64,000 nucleotides of DNA from Pleurodeles waltl (GCF_031143425.1 NC_090447.1:845623760-845687759), one strand, 5' to 3'; counted from the first letter of the stretch, positions 33,101 through 44,344 are shown. Notes: generated from the sequence alone by a model not told the origin. A program made the numbers and translations.

Positions 33101-35437
33101 GGGCGTTTCCTGTCGCGGGCGCTAGGCCTACCCACGCAAGTGAGGTATCATTTTTATCGGGAGACTTGGGGAAACGCTGGGTGGAAGGAAATTTGTGGCT
33201 CCTCCCAGATTCCAGAACTTTCTGCCACAGAAATGTGAGGAACATGTGTTTTTTTTAGCCAATTTTTGAGCTTTGCAAAGGATTCTGGGTAACAGAACCT
33301 GGTCCGAGCCCCGCCAGTCACCCCTCCTTGGATTCCCCTAGGTCTCTAGTTTTCAGAAATGCACAGGTTTGGTAGGTTTTCCTAGGTGGCGGCTGAGCTA
33401 GAGGCCAAAATCTACAGGTAGGCACTTTGCTAAAAACAGGTCTGTTTTCTGTGATGTGTCCACGTTGCGCTTTGGGGCGTTTCCTGTCGCGGGCGCTAGG
33501 CCTACCCACACAAGTGAGGTATCATTTTTATCGGGAGACGTGGGGGAACGCTGGGTGGAAGGAAATTTGTGGCTCCTCTCAGATTCCAGAACTTTCTGCC
33601 ACAGAAATGTGAGGAACATGTGTTTTTTTAGCCAATTTTTGAGCTTTGCAAAGGATTCTGGGTAACAGAACCTGGTCCGAGCCCCGCCAGTCACCCCTCC
33701 TTGGATTCCCCTAGGTCTCTAGTTTTCAGAAATGCACAGGTTTGGTAGGTTTCCCTAGGTGGCGGATGAGCTAGAGGCCAAAATCTACAGGTAGGCACTT
33801 TGCTAAAAACAGGTCTGTTTTCTGTGATGTGTCCACGTTGCGCTTTGGGGCGTTTCCTGTCGCGGGCGCTAGGCCTACCCACACAAGTGAGGTATCATTT
33901 TTATCGGGAGACGTGGGGGAACGCTGGGTGGAAGGAAATTTGTGGCTCCTCTCAGATTTCAGAACTTTCTGCCACAGAAATGTGAGGAACATGTGTTTTT
34001 TTAGCCAATTTTTGAGCTTTGCAAAGGATTCTGGGTAACAGAACCTGGTCCGAGCCCCGCCAGTCACCCCTCCTTGGATTCCCCTAGGTCTCTAGTTTTC
34101 AGAAATGTACAGGTTTGGTAGGTTTCCCTAGGTGCCGGCTGAGCTAGAGGCCAAAATCTACAGGTAGTCACTTCGCAAAAAACACCTCTGTTTTCTTCCA
34201 AAATTTTGGTGGTGTCCACGTTGCGCTTTGGGGCGTTTCCTGTCGCGGGCGCTAGGCCTACCCACGCAAGTGAGGTATCATTTTTATCGGGAGACTTGGG
34301 GGAACGCTGGGTGGAAGGAAATTTGTGGCTCCTCCCAGATTCCAGAACTTTCTGCCACAGAAATGTGAGGAACATGTGTTTTTTTTAGCCAATTTTTGAG
34401 CTTTGCAAAGGATTCTGGGTAACAGAACCTGGTCCGAGCCCCGCCAGTCACCCCTCCTTGGATTCCCCTACGTCTCTAGTTTTCAGAAATGCACAGGTTT
34501 GGTAGGTTTCCCTAGGTGGCGGCTGAGCTAGAGGCCAAAATCTACAGGTAGGCACTTTGCTAAAAACAGGTCTGTTTTCTGTGATGTGTCCACGTTGCGC
34601 TTTGGGGCGTTTCCTGTCGCGGGCGCTAGGCCTACTCACACAAGTGAGGTATCATTTTTATTGGGAGACGTGGGGGAACGCTGGGTGGAAGGACATTTGT
34701 GGCTCCTCTCAGATTCCAGCACTTTCTGCCACAGAAATGTGAGGAACATGTGTTTTTTTAGCCAATTTCTGAGCTTTGCAAAGGATTCTGGGTAACAGAA
34801 CCTGGTCCGAGCCCCGCCAGTCACCCCTCCTTGGATTCCCCTAGGTCTCTAGTTTTCAGAAATGTACAGGTTTGGTAGGTTTCCCTAGGTGCCGGCTGAG
34901 CTAGAGGCCAAAATCTACAGGTAGTCACTTCGCAAAAAACACCTCTGTTTTCTTCCAAAATTTTGGTGGTGTCCACGTTGCGCTTTGGGGCGTTTCCTGT
35001 CGTGGGCGCTAGGCCTACCCACGCAAGTGAGGTATCATTTTTATCGGGAGACTTGGGGGAACGCTGGGTGGAAGGAAATTTGTGGCTCCTCCCAGATTCC
35101 AGAACTTTCTGCCACAGAAATGTGAGGAACATGTGTTTTTTTTAGCCAATTTTTGAGCTTTGCAAAGGATTCTGGGTAACAGAACCTGGTCCGAGCCCCG
35201 CCAGTCACCCCTCCTTGGATTCCCCTAGGTCTCTAGTTTTCAGAAATGCACAGGTTTGGTAGGTTTCCCTAGGTGGCGGCTGAGCTAGAGGCCAAAATCT
35301 ACAGGTAGGCACTTTGCTAAAAACAGGTCTGTTTTCTGTGATGTGTCCACGTTGCGCTTTGGGGCGTTTCCTGTCGCGGGCGCTAGGCCTACCCACACAA
35401 GTGAGGTATCATTTTTATCGGGAGACTTGGGGGAACA
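27105..35437. repeat. Direct tandem array, ~22 units of 373/383 bp, AAB higher-order pattern
   Basis: The recognisable phrase TTGCGCTTTGGGGCGTTTCC recurs about every 373 bases from 27,454 to 35,352. Type A units have TAGGCACTTTGCTAAAAACA before it; type B units have TAGTCACTTCGCAAAAAACA plus an extra TTCCAAAATTTTGG and are about 10 bases longer. B linkers begin at 29,270, 30,771, 31,901, 33,031, 34,161 and 34,918, giving intervals of 1,501, 1,130, 1,130, 1,130 and 757. The first unit (27,105) is diverged; the last is cut at 35,437 within GGGGGAAC. Short ORFs recur on both strands in every unit and are not taken as genes. Confidence 0.92.
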
Positions 35438-36506
35438 TAGAATAGCAAAACAAGTGTTATTGCCCCTTGTCTTTCTCTACATTTTTCCCTTCCAAATGTA
35501 AGACAGTGTGTAAAAAAGACGTCTATTTGAGAAATGCCCTGTAATTCACATGCTAGTATGGGCACCCCGGAATTCAGAGATGTGCAAATAACCACTGCTT
35601 CTCAACACCTTATCTTGTGCCCATTTTGGAAATACAAAGGTTTTCTTGATAGCTATTTTTTACTCTTTATATTTCAGCAAATGAATTGCTGTATACCCGG
35701 CATAGAATGAAAACCTACTGCAGGGTGCAGGTCATTTATTGGCTCTGGGTACCTAGAGTTCTTGATGAACCTACAAGCCCTATATATCCCCGCAACCAGA
35801 AGAGTCCAGCAGACGTAACAGTATATTGCTTTCGAAAATCTGACATTGCAGGAAAAAGTTACAGAGTAAAACTTAGAGAAAAATTGATGTTTTTTTCACC
35901 TCAATTTCAATATTTTTCTTTTTCAGTTGTTATTTTCTGTAGGAAACCCTTGTAGGATCTACACAAATTACCCCTTGCTGAATTCAGAATTTTGTCTACT
36001 TTTCAGAAATGTTGCGGTTTATGGGATCCAGCGTTGGTTTCATGCCCATTTCTGTCACTGACTGGAAGGAGGCTGAAAGCACAAAAAATCGTAAAAATGG
36101 GGTATGTCCCAGTAAAATGCCAAAATTGGGTTGAAAAATTGGGTTTTCTGATTCAAGTCTGCCTGTTCCTGAAAGCTGGGAAGCTGGTGATTTTATCACC
36201 GCAAACCCTTTGTTGATGCCCTTTTCAGGGAAAAAAACCACAAGCCTTCTTCTGCAGCCCATTTTTCCAAATTTAAAAAAAAAAATGAAATTTTCACTGT
36301 TTTTTGGCTAATTTCTTGGCCTCCTTCTGGGGAACCCACAAAGTCTGGGTACCTCTAGAATCCCTAGGATGTTGGAAAAAAAGGACGCAAATTTGGCGTG
36401 GGTAGCTTACGTGAACAAAAAGTTATGAGGGCCTAAGCGCGAACTGCTCCAAATAGCCAAAAAAAGGCTCGGCACAGGAGGGGGAAAAGGCCTGGCAGCG
36501 AAGGGG
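35438..36506. other. Right non-repetitive end of the piggyBac element
   Basis: This region continues to the right terminus and matches the second copy from 63,015 to the window end. It holds no supported gene; open frames of up to 89 aa are unremarkable. It ends in GGCACAGG..GGCAGCGAAGGGG followed by TTAA. Confidence 0.6.
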
Positions 36507-36510
36507 TTAA

Positions 36511-37419
36511 CATGTCAGAGGCATTCTTCAGGCTGTCGATCCCTAACTAATTCAGGCAGTTTAATTGCCAAGTTATATCTCTTATTATCCAAAAACAAAC
36601 CCATGTGAATTTTGTAGATTTAGGTATATTAACCTGTTGAAGAATTAAAAAAAATAGGAAATAAATTACATTTGAAATAGCATGCTTCCCTATAGGAATT
36701 TATTATTTCAAGACTTGCTGTGGATATGCGGATGACACTTCACCGCAAGTCACTGCAAAATAACACCCATGATAGCTGAAAGAATGTGTGTACATACAAT
36801 GCACATGCATTAAGAACCTCCAACTACAGTAATTCTATCAGAAGGTTCAACTGCTTCCTTTAGAGCTACAGACTATCCCTTACCCTAGATTGTAGGGGGT
36901 TACTAGCTCCTGGTCTAGGAGGGGGATGATGTTCTTTGTAGTCACACATTGGTGTAGAGTGATGGAAATTAAAAAGCATTTTTAACTAGACACAGCTTAT
37001 GCCAAGAGTGGAAACCAACATGACGATCAGTAGAATGTAAAGGTAATGACTGTCAATAGTAGAGTTTGGACCCTAGTCATATACTTGATATGACGGAAGC
37101 ACATAAACATGTGCACATTTACTCCATAGTGAAAATTACTTTTATCTCTATGTTCTTATCAGGCTCAGGCACTTGTGGTAGCTAATATTGAGTCATTAAC
37201 GAACATTAATGAGCCTGGACAATGTGTGCACATGTTGGTAGATGTAAGCATACCAAATCGATGTGCTCAATATGTTCATAGCCCATCTCCAATGTTATGT
37301 ATAATGGAGTATGTATACACTCAACAGACACATTTATCCATGGTGTTCACAGTTGTTAATCATTAACGTTCTATTAGAAGATACATACAAACACATTCAC
37401 CCCATTGGGACATGCCACC
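36511..37419 (+). repeat. Right part of interrupted repeat family P
   Basis: It begins directly after the right TTAA and matches the minus strand of 45,319 down to about 44,345: GGCATTCTTCAGG, GAT CCCTA.CTAA, GAGTTATATCTCTTATTA, AAACAAACCCATGTGA, GATGACACTTCACCGCAAGTCA, GCTCAGGCAC, ATGTAAGCATACC and ATTAATCATTAACAACTG-like phrases. It continues the copy that starts at 20,596, so the piggyBac element is inserted within it. Confidence 0.75.
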
Positions 37420-37640
37420 AGGGTGGACTCAAACTCCTGGTGGACCCTGGCAGGAGGTAGTTCTTATATAAAAACTACTAGACAATGGCGGGATCCTTTT
37501 TGAATAAAGATACCTTGAGGTTCCTGAATGGGCACCCGAGGAAAGGGAGAAGATGGAACCAATGTGGGTTTTGAAACCTTCAGGTCCGGTTTGGTCCACC
37601 CCTCTTCAGAATGAACATGCCTGGGGTTGGGCTCTTTCAG
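37420..37640 (+). repeat. Second partial copy of repeat family P (TATA segment)
   Basis: Directly after the preceding repeat the sequence resembles 45,450-45,570 on the minus strand: GCCACCAGGG.TGACTC, CTGG.GGACCCTGGCAGG, AGTTCTTATATAAAAACTA and GATACCTTGAGG. It therefore restarts the family in the same orientation. The TATATAAAA motif is at about 37,466. Confidence 0.5.
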
Positions 37641-37799
37641 CCCCAAAATGGGCCAACCACTTTCTTACCCCCTCAAAACATGCATGGTTCTATTCTAACA
37701 ACTCTTTTTAAAGAGGGGCTGTGGACAAGGAAGAAGGAAGAGAAAATGAGTGACCTGGCAAAACAAGGATACCCAACAAGGACCTAGTGTAATAATAAG

Positions 37800-38440
37800 A
37801 GATGTGGTTGGCAGTTTCAGATAGAAGATAAGATTCTGGAAGATCCCCTCCCCAAAAAAGTAGTGGCGATTTGGTAATGGGAGATAGTGGAGGCAGGGGA
37901 TGGTGAATTTAATCTGCCCAAAGATTTATGGGGTGACCTTTTTTCTGGAAATACAGCTCGGGAGGTTTGGGAGGTCTATATCAAGTGGTCAAACCTGCTC
38001 CGTTTGGACGAAACCATATATTCATACTACATAGAGCATTTTTCTCTCCTTACAGACTTTCAAAGATGGGGAAGGGCGAGGTGATCAAATGTGGAAAGTG
38101 TGGTATGGAAAAGGCGTCGGATGTCCATATGTTTTTTGAATGTCCGGTGATTCAACTTTTTTGGGAGAAGTGAGGCATACGATATCCAATGTATTGGGGG
38201 TTGAGATTAAGATCACCCTGTTATTAGTTATTTTTGGTAGATTGGAACAGATAGTAAATTTAAGGGCGGACTCGCAGAAGTGGCTATTTTATGCTGTTTT
38301 ATTAGCTAGAAAATAAATTAGTAGGAACTGGGTAGGCAGGGTTATTCCCTCCTACAAAGAGTGGCAGGATCAAGTGAAATATGTATTTAAAATGGATACT
38401 GTAATGTGTATCACCAAGTAAAGGAAATTTTGGTTACCCT
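37800..38440 (+). pseudogene. L1/Tx1-type LINE ORF2 C-terminal fragment
   Basis: A frame ending near 38,173 encodes KCGKCGMEKASDVHMFFECP followed by VIQLFWEK, the Cys/His motif near the C-terminus of L1-type and Tx1-type ORF2 proteins (C..C....(6)H.F..C). Continuing frames read NVLGVEIKITLLLVIFG and FYAVLLARK, the usual sequence after it, with stops. RT and endonuclease are absent. The fragment is followed at about 38,640 by a Penelope-like element. Confidence 0.55.
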
Positions 38441-38639
38441 TTAAAGCCTGGTTGGAGGAACAATTGGTGAATATATAGATTTTGTCCGATGATTATTCTT
38501 CCTTTGTGTCTCTCATAATTCTTACCTCCACTTTTATTATGAGGTGGACATGTTGAGAGAGAAAGAAGGAGGCCCCCCTCCCCGGTCAAGGAGGAAGGTC
38601 GATCACAAGAGTGAAGAAAAAGACCTGGTGCCTGGGATG

Positions 38640-39960
38640 AATGAGGACAAAACAAAAACAAAAAACATTCATGCCCCCTACTTTCAAAATGCCGCCAGAA
38701 ATACTAGCGTTTGAAAATGCAGTCAATCAGGCAATTGACAACTTGGGTTCAAATCACTCTTACAACTTCTGTAATAGGAGCAAGGAAGAAATGAGGGCAC
38801 TAAACCTACTGTCAGCTGACAAATCAATCATATTAAAACCTGACGATTAAGGGGGGCAATAGTGATACTACTCATAACTATGGACAAGGACAAATGCCTG
38901 AAATTACTCAATGACACTCATAATTACAAATGCGTACAAGAGATCCCACTCCCTAAATACAAGAAAAGATTGCCTTCTTCACATTCAAAGGAATGGAAAA
39001 TGAGTGGATTACGAAAGATGAGGCAGAGTTTCTCACACAGAAACAACCAAAAATGCCTTACTTTTATATTCTTCTCAAAGTCGACAAGAATAAGTTCCCA
39101 CCATCTGAGGGAACAATTTCTCAGGGATTGGTTCCGCCCTGGAACCCCTGTTATAATTTTGTGATTTCGTCCTCTGGCCTTTGGTGAAAAAAATAGCTGC
39201 CTTTTTACAAGACTCAAAAGATGTCTTGAATCAATTAAGAGACATGTCATTTGACAGCAACAGCACACTACTGGTCAGCCTGGACGTAGAGTACTTATAC
39301 ACCAGCATCCTCCAGGAGGCCACTTTGGAGGTCATGGAGAAGATTCTCAATGAAACCAAATGGGATTTCATCACCCCATGAGTGTGTACTCGACTTTTTC
39401 AAGTGCGAGGGTGAATATTTGCTCTAGCTGTGGGGAACTTCTATGGGGAGCATATCGGCCCCCAACATGGCATGCATCTATGTCCACTCCCTTGAATCAG
39501 AGTACATCCTGCACCACCTTAATCCCTTTTTGGATACGTTATATAGATGATGTTTTGTTGATCTGGACAGGCACCAAAAATGAGGCCCTTGAATTTGGAA
39601 AGTGGCAAATGTTCTCAATCCCTTCTTGTGCTTTACAATTACTATAAACTTCATTTTCTGGATCTCCCAATCAAAGAGAATAATCAAAGTCTGAAAACTG
39701 AACTCCTTAAAAAACCAACAGATTGTAAAAATCTTCAAACTTTTGAGAGTTTCCACCCACAACCATTGCAGGAAAACTTATCAGTTGAACAATTTCTGCC
39801 CCTAAGACACAAATGCTCAGCTGTAAGGGGCTACAAGTCACATGCACAGAAATGCTCCTTAAGATTCTCAGAAAAGAGCTAGCCCTTTCATCCGATGAGA
39901 AGGGCAAACAAAAGGGCTCTAAATAACAATAGGGACCAACTGCTAATGACATACAGGAAA
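38640..39960 (+). pseudogene. Penelope-like element reverse transcriptase, degraded
   Basis: Successive frames carry the conserved order: NRSKEEMRALNLLSADKSII (about 38,780), ENEWITKDEAEFLTQKQPKM then FYILLKVDKNKFPP (about 38,995-39,110), VKKIAAFLQDSKDVLNQLRD, LVSLDVEYLYTS (motif A, about 39,270), YIDDVLLIWTGTKNEALEFG (motif C, about 39,540) and LKTELLKKPTDCKNLQTFES (about 39,690). Stops and frameshifts lie between them (for example near 38,850, 39,180, 39,380 and 39,600). The order and spacing match Penelope-like RTs, and the GIY-YIG endonuclease remnant follows after a MITE at 40,827. Confidence 0.8.
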
Positions 39961-39975
39961 GAGAAGAACAACAAA

Positions 39976-40510
39976 CTAAGGTGCATATTTACCAGCCCCT
40001 AGGTCCACCTTGTGCCGCCATAGCGTAATTTTTTCTTCTGCTAAGGCAGCGCTAAGGTGGCTTTTCTCCCACGCCGTATTTACAAAGTGGTGCAATGCTT
40101 GCTTTGTGCCACTTTGCAGCCCCTTGTGCCACATTATGCCTGCATCAGGCATAATGTATGCACAAGGCATTCTGGCGCAGGGAGGCCCAATAAATTGGCG
40201 CAGCGAAGTGTACAACTGTTCACTGCGCCATTTTTTTAATGTCTTCTCAGAGCAGGCATTAAAATGACACACCCATTTTAATCAACGGGCCTCCCTATGC
40301 TTTGCTGCACTAGCATCAAAAGTTTTGATCCTTGTGCAGCAAAGTGGCACAATAGCATAAAATGTTTGGACTCTATTGTTCTAACGACCGCTATGGTGTG
40401 CTGTATTGTAAATACGGTGCAACCATGGTGTCGTTAGGTGGGGCTGGGGCAACGCAGGAAAAATGGCACATCAGGACTAATCCACCACTTTCTTTTAAAT
40501 ATGCCCTCAA
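39976..40510. mobile_element. MITE inserted in the Penelope-like element
   Basis: The ends read GGTGCATATTTAC and, inverted, TAAATATGCCC. Flanking TAA and TCA are compatible with a decayed TWA duplication. The interior is a string of hairpins: GTGCCACATTATGCCTG / CAGGCATAATGTATGCAC, TGGCGCAGCGAAGTG..CACTGCGCCA, CTTTGCTGCAC..GTGCAGCAAAG, and CACCATGGT-like sequence. RT motifs stop before it and the endonuclease remnant follows, so it was inserted into the Penelope-like element. Confidence 0.6.
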
Positions 40511-40826
40511 TATGTGTAACCATTTTTAGCTCCTTCTTGAAATACTTCCAGAGAATTATCAATAAAAGAAGATCTTGCAGTCAGGAAAAGTCTATGCACT
40601 CATTCAAAAGACCAAGGAATATCAAGGACATAGTAGTGCACACACGCCCGAAAAAGACATGTTGAACAAACCGACCTGATGATCCTGTGGAACCTCCCAC
40701 ACCCGTGGGGCACTCCCACAGTGGGAATTATAGCGTATGCCCACTCACAATAAGGACTATAGAACTAGACATTGGCCTAAAAATACCCTGGAAACTCAAA
40801 AGTCTGACAAACTGTATTACTAAAAA

Positions 40827-40940
40827 GTGGTCTGTAGAATAAAATGGCCTTGTTAATTAATGTACCCTGGGATGATGACCAGGTGCGTGCGAACTCACAT
40901 TACTGAACACCGGAGCACCATTAGGTACACATGTAAGTCT
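40827..40940 (+). pseudogene. Penelope-like GIY-YIG endonuclease remnant
   Basis: The translation reads VVCRIKWPC, then a stop, then LMYPGMMTRCVRTHITEHRS. In intact Penelope-like elements the GIY-YIG module has Y.C.C...Y.G.T.R....R..EH, so Y-P-G here stands in for the YVG motif and ITEHRS keeps the R/E-H segment. It is on the same strand and in the right order relative to the RT at 38,640-39,960. One stop is inside the fragment, and it is dead. Confidence 0.6.
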
Positions 40941-41229
40941 ACAAAACTAACTAACCACTAGATTGAGAGTGGACACAGTGAAAATGAGATAGAGTGGTGT
41001 GTTTCTGAAAATTTGACACAGACATGTAAAGATATGAGGAAAGCCCTTCTGACCTTCAAACAGGGTTGGATTTTCAGGCTCTGGACAGACCTCCATGGGC
41101 TTAACGATGACACATCATGTAGTAGTATCAACAGATGACCAGCAGTTATAATAGGTACTAAGACACAAATTTCATTGAGACAGAGTCCCCTTTTTTTCAT
41201 CCTTGTTTCCTTGGCTATCCCTACTGATA

Positions 41230-41852
41230 CATATCAGGTACATTTCTGTGGTGATATACATGAATCCCTTGTCACGGATGTTTCCTGTATTGAAATAGAT
41301 TTGGAACATGTGCGTGAACCATATTTGATGATGTAACGTTTACACATATGCCTTTTTTCTGTGTCCTCTAGAAATCAGTGACTACATAACCAGTAAATCC
41401 CATGTTTGACAATAAGAGCTTTAGAAGGCTTTCCATGAAAACTCAGAAATTCTGTCTGCCAATATTTTGAGAAAAAAACTATGATAACTCTGTCCAGGTG
41501 TTTATCCCAGTAAATAAGACTACATGTCCTCGATAAACCAGCAATTACAAAACTGTTATTTCGCACGTTTGAGTATTATGAGTGCTCTCAGGTTTACCAT
41601 ATAATTATGGGAATTTTGTCCTGTCAATAATCCCACAAGAGAGACTGTGACAACTCTGCCCTGGTGTTAATCCTCGTAATGAGGACTAAGTATCCCAGCA
41701 CCCCCTTGGCATCAGCACATGCCATACATGAATGCCCGTATACTGTATTGGAATATAGTTGGGACATGAGTGTGAATCATGTGTGATGATGTAAAATTTA
41801 AGCATATGCTTAAATACTGTTTCTTCTAATAATTAGCGACTACAATACTAGT
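41230..41852. repeat. ~460-bp imperfect tandem repeat, left part
   Basis: Two segments align at about a 460-base offset: CCTGTATTGAAATAGATTTGGAACATG / ACTGTATTGGAATATAGTTGGGACATG, then ATTTGATGATGTAA / GTGTGATGATGTAA, CACATATGC / GCATATGC and (C/G)AGTGACTACA / AGCGACTACA. An internal TTTGAGTATT..GAG..ACCATATAATTATGGGAAT and GTGTTAATCCTC(G/A)TAATGAGGACTA phrase recurs after the LTR-like insertion at 43,960-44,105. About three units in all. Confidence 0.65.
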
Positions 41853-43806
41853 GTTAGAAATGGGGTCTTTGGTTGGCAGTCAGGTTACCCCCTGTCCAAG
41901 CAAGGACCCTCACTCTAGTCAGGGTAAGTCACACGCAATCCAAATTATCCTGTGCTCACCCTCTGGTAGCTTGGCACTGAGAAGTCAGGCTTAACTTAGA
42001 AGGAAAAGTGTAAAGTATTTGTACAATAAACCATGCAATAACACAGTATAGCACCACAAAAATACACCACACAGTGTTTAGAAAAATATATAATATTTAT
42101 CTGATAAGATGCAGGTCAAAACGATTAAAATGCAATAAGATTATGTTGAGATACCACTGTAAAAGTGATATAAGGTGTCTTTAGTCTTTTAAAAGCAATC
42201 AATGTCTTTTTCAAGCACAAAGTACCTGGTTTGCGTGCAGAGGAGGAGATGCGTGGAAAACAAGGAGGTGTGCGTCAATCTCTCAGGCCACACACGGCGA
42301 TGCGTCGTTTAATTTTCACACAGGGACGTCATTTTCCGGCACTCCGTCGCGGATCCTCTTCAGGTTGGGGAGTTTTCAGATGCCCTGGGGACGATGCGTG
42401 GATTTCCGGTGCTGACAGGACAAAGTCACAGGTGCTGCATCGATCCGGTAGGCGTTGCTTGGAAATTTCTACCACACGGCAGGTGCTGCGTCGATTCCTT
42501 TCTGGAAGTCAGGCTGTGTCGTTCCGGCTCGGCTGTGTGTCGATCCAGTGGGCCGTCCATCGAATTTCCAGTCATTACACTGGCACTGAGAAGTCGGGCT
42601 GCATCTTTCCGGTTCAGCGTGCAGTGAATTTTTCACCGAGATGCAGGCTGTGCATTGTTTCTAGCAGGCTGTGAGTCAATTTTAGCTGCACAAGGAGTCC
42701 TTCTTGTAGAGATGAAGTCTTTTTGGTCCTGAGACTTCAGTGAACAGGAGGCACTTCGCAGCACAGCCAGAGATCAGCAAGGCAGCAGGGCACCAGCAAG
42801 ACAGCGTCCTTCACAGAAAGCAGTCAGGTGAGTCCCTTGGGCAGCCAGGCAGTTCTTCTGGGCAGGTTGTAGATTCTGGTTCAGGTTCTCTTCTCCAGGA
42901 AGTGTCTTTCAGGTAGAGTGTCTACCTCAGATGTACCTACGTTGGTAGGGTCAGAGACCCTGCTTAAATACCCAAATGAGCCTTTGAAGTGGGGGAGACT
43001 TCAAAGAGTGGCTTAGAAGTCTAGGGTCCCAGTAGGGGGTGTGGCAGTCCTTTGTGTGAGGGCAGGCTACTGTCCTTTGACATGTAAGTGTCAAGCCCTT
43101 CACCCTCCCAGCCCGGGAAGACCCATTCAAAATGCAGACATATGCAAGTGAGGCTGAGTATCCTGTGTTTGGGTTAAATATGACCTGGCTACTCCTTTCA
43201 GATCAGGATCTACCACTCAAACAGTATATGAGGGTAGCCCGAATGCTATCCTATGAAGGGAGCAGGCCTCACAGCAGTGTAAAATGAATTTCGGAGTTGT
43301 ACACTACCAGCACATGTAAACTACACAGGTACATGTCCTGCCTGTTGCCTAACCAGCACCCTGCCCTATGGGTAACCTATGGCATACTTTGGGGGGACGT
43401 ATATGTAGAAAAAGGGGAGTTTTAGGCTTGGCAAGTACTTTTAAATGCCAAGTCGAATTGGCAGTGAAACTGCACACACAGGCACTGCAGAGGCAGGCCT
43501 GAGACATGGTTAGGGGACTACTTATGTGGGTGGCACAACCAATGCTGCAGCCCACTAGTAACATTGAATTTACAGCCCCTGGGCACATGTAGTGCACTTG
43601 ACTAGGGACTTACAAGTAAATTAAATAAGTCAATTGGGTATGAGCCAATGTCACCATGTTTTAAGGAGAGAGCATATGCACTTTAGCACTGGTTAGCAGT
43701 GGTAAAGTGTGCAGAATCTCAAAGCCAGCAAAAATGAGGACAGAAAAAGAGGAGGAGGAAGGCAAAAAGTTTGGGGGTGACCCTGCAGAAAAGGCCATTT
43801 CCAACA
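41853..43806 (+). mobile_element. LTR-like family A element, 1,954 bp
   Basis: The ends TGTTAGAAATGG and CCATTTCCAACA are inverted repeats (11 of 12 match) and have TG...CA form. The 5 bases before it are ACTAG (41,848-41,852) and after it ACAAG (43,807-43,811), a duplication with one mismatch. There are no retroviral or retrotransposon genes inside, so a solo LTR is the simplest reading. The interior has a CpG-rich segment (42,290-42,680) built of short repeats around TGC(A/G)TCGAT. The element sits inside the ~460-bp tandem repeat. Confidence 0.7.
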
Positions 43807-43811
43807 ACAAG

Positions 43812-44280
43812 TAATTCCTGTGTTCTACAGATAAGAGTTTTGGCAGGATTTCAATGTAAACACAAACATTCTGCCATGCCAATAATTCGGAAGATGGTGT
43901 GATTCCTAGACAATAAGATACATATCCCAGCACTTGCTGTGTCCTCAATAAACCAGTGATTTCAATACTAACATCTCCCACTTTTGAGTATTGTGAGCTT
44001 TGGCAGGATTACCATATAATTATGGGAATTCAGTTGCACCAATAATTCCACAAGAGAAATGGTGACAGTACTGCCTTGGTGTTAATCCTCATAATGAGGA
44101 CTACATATCCCAGCACCCACACTACTCCAACAATTGATGCTCCAGGTGCGGTGACTCACCGTGAGGTCGGCACACCAGATGACTTAAAAAACAGAGATGC
44201 CACACCAGCACACTGTACTAGTGGCTGGAAGTGGTCTCAATCAGGTGGAAATGCACAGTGGGCCTTTTGATTAAGTAAGT
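43812..44280. repeat. ~460-bp imperfect tandem repeat, right part
   Basis: The sequence resumes the repeat that is interrupted at 41,852: a TAAGAGTTTTGGCAGG.TTTC segment, GATACATATCCCAGCAC, and GTTAATCCTCATAATGAGGACTACATATCCCAGCACC. Units differ by perhaps 15-20%. Its right boundary near 44,150-44,280 is not sharp. Confidence 0.55.
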
Positions 44281-44344
44281 GAAGGGTGGGAGGGTGTATG
44301 TGTACACCTCTTTCATTTCTGGATACAGTCTTCAAAGGTGGCTT

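Larger units (their letters stand above)
21016..36510 (+). mobile_element. Giant piggyBac-type transposon, 15.5 kb, with TTAA ends and internal tandem arrays
   Basis: TTAA at 21,016-21,019 and 36,507-36,510 bounds the element. The left terminus CCCCTTCTGTGCC pairs with the right terminus, which reads CCCCTTCGCTGCC on the other strand (11 of 13 match). TTAA targeting with C-rich termini is the hallmark of piggyBac. Inside, in order, are subterminal palindromes, a GC-rich hairpin array (21,400-23,590), a 5'UTR intron, an intact transposase gene (24,103-25,896), a hairpin block (26,310-26,460), one inverted array unit (26,740-27,013), a direct array of ~373-bp units (27,105-35,437) and a 1-kb right end. 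Typical piggyBac elements are about 2-6 kb, so this is unusually large. An unoccupied paralogous site at 45,320-45,323 (minus strand) confirms both boundaries. Confidence 0.9.

Noticed and set aside
27407..35396. Recurring ORFs of 60-103 aa on both strands in each 373-bp unit, seemingly a repeated gene family
   Set aside because: They recur because the units are nearly identical. They are open on both strands over the same bases, show no domain or start context, and the diverged units of the second element do not keep them.
27105..35437. CRISPR-like or centromeric array
   Set aside because: Units of ~373 bp without separate spacers exclude CRISPR. The array lies inside a piggyBac element with TTAA ends, so a centromeric satellite is not indicated.
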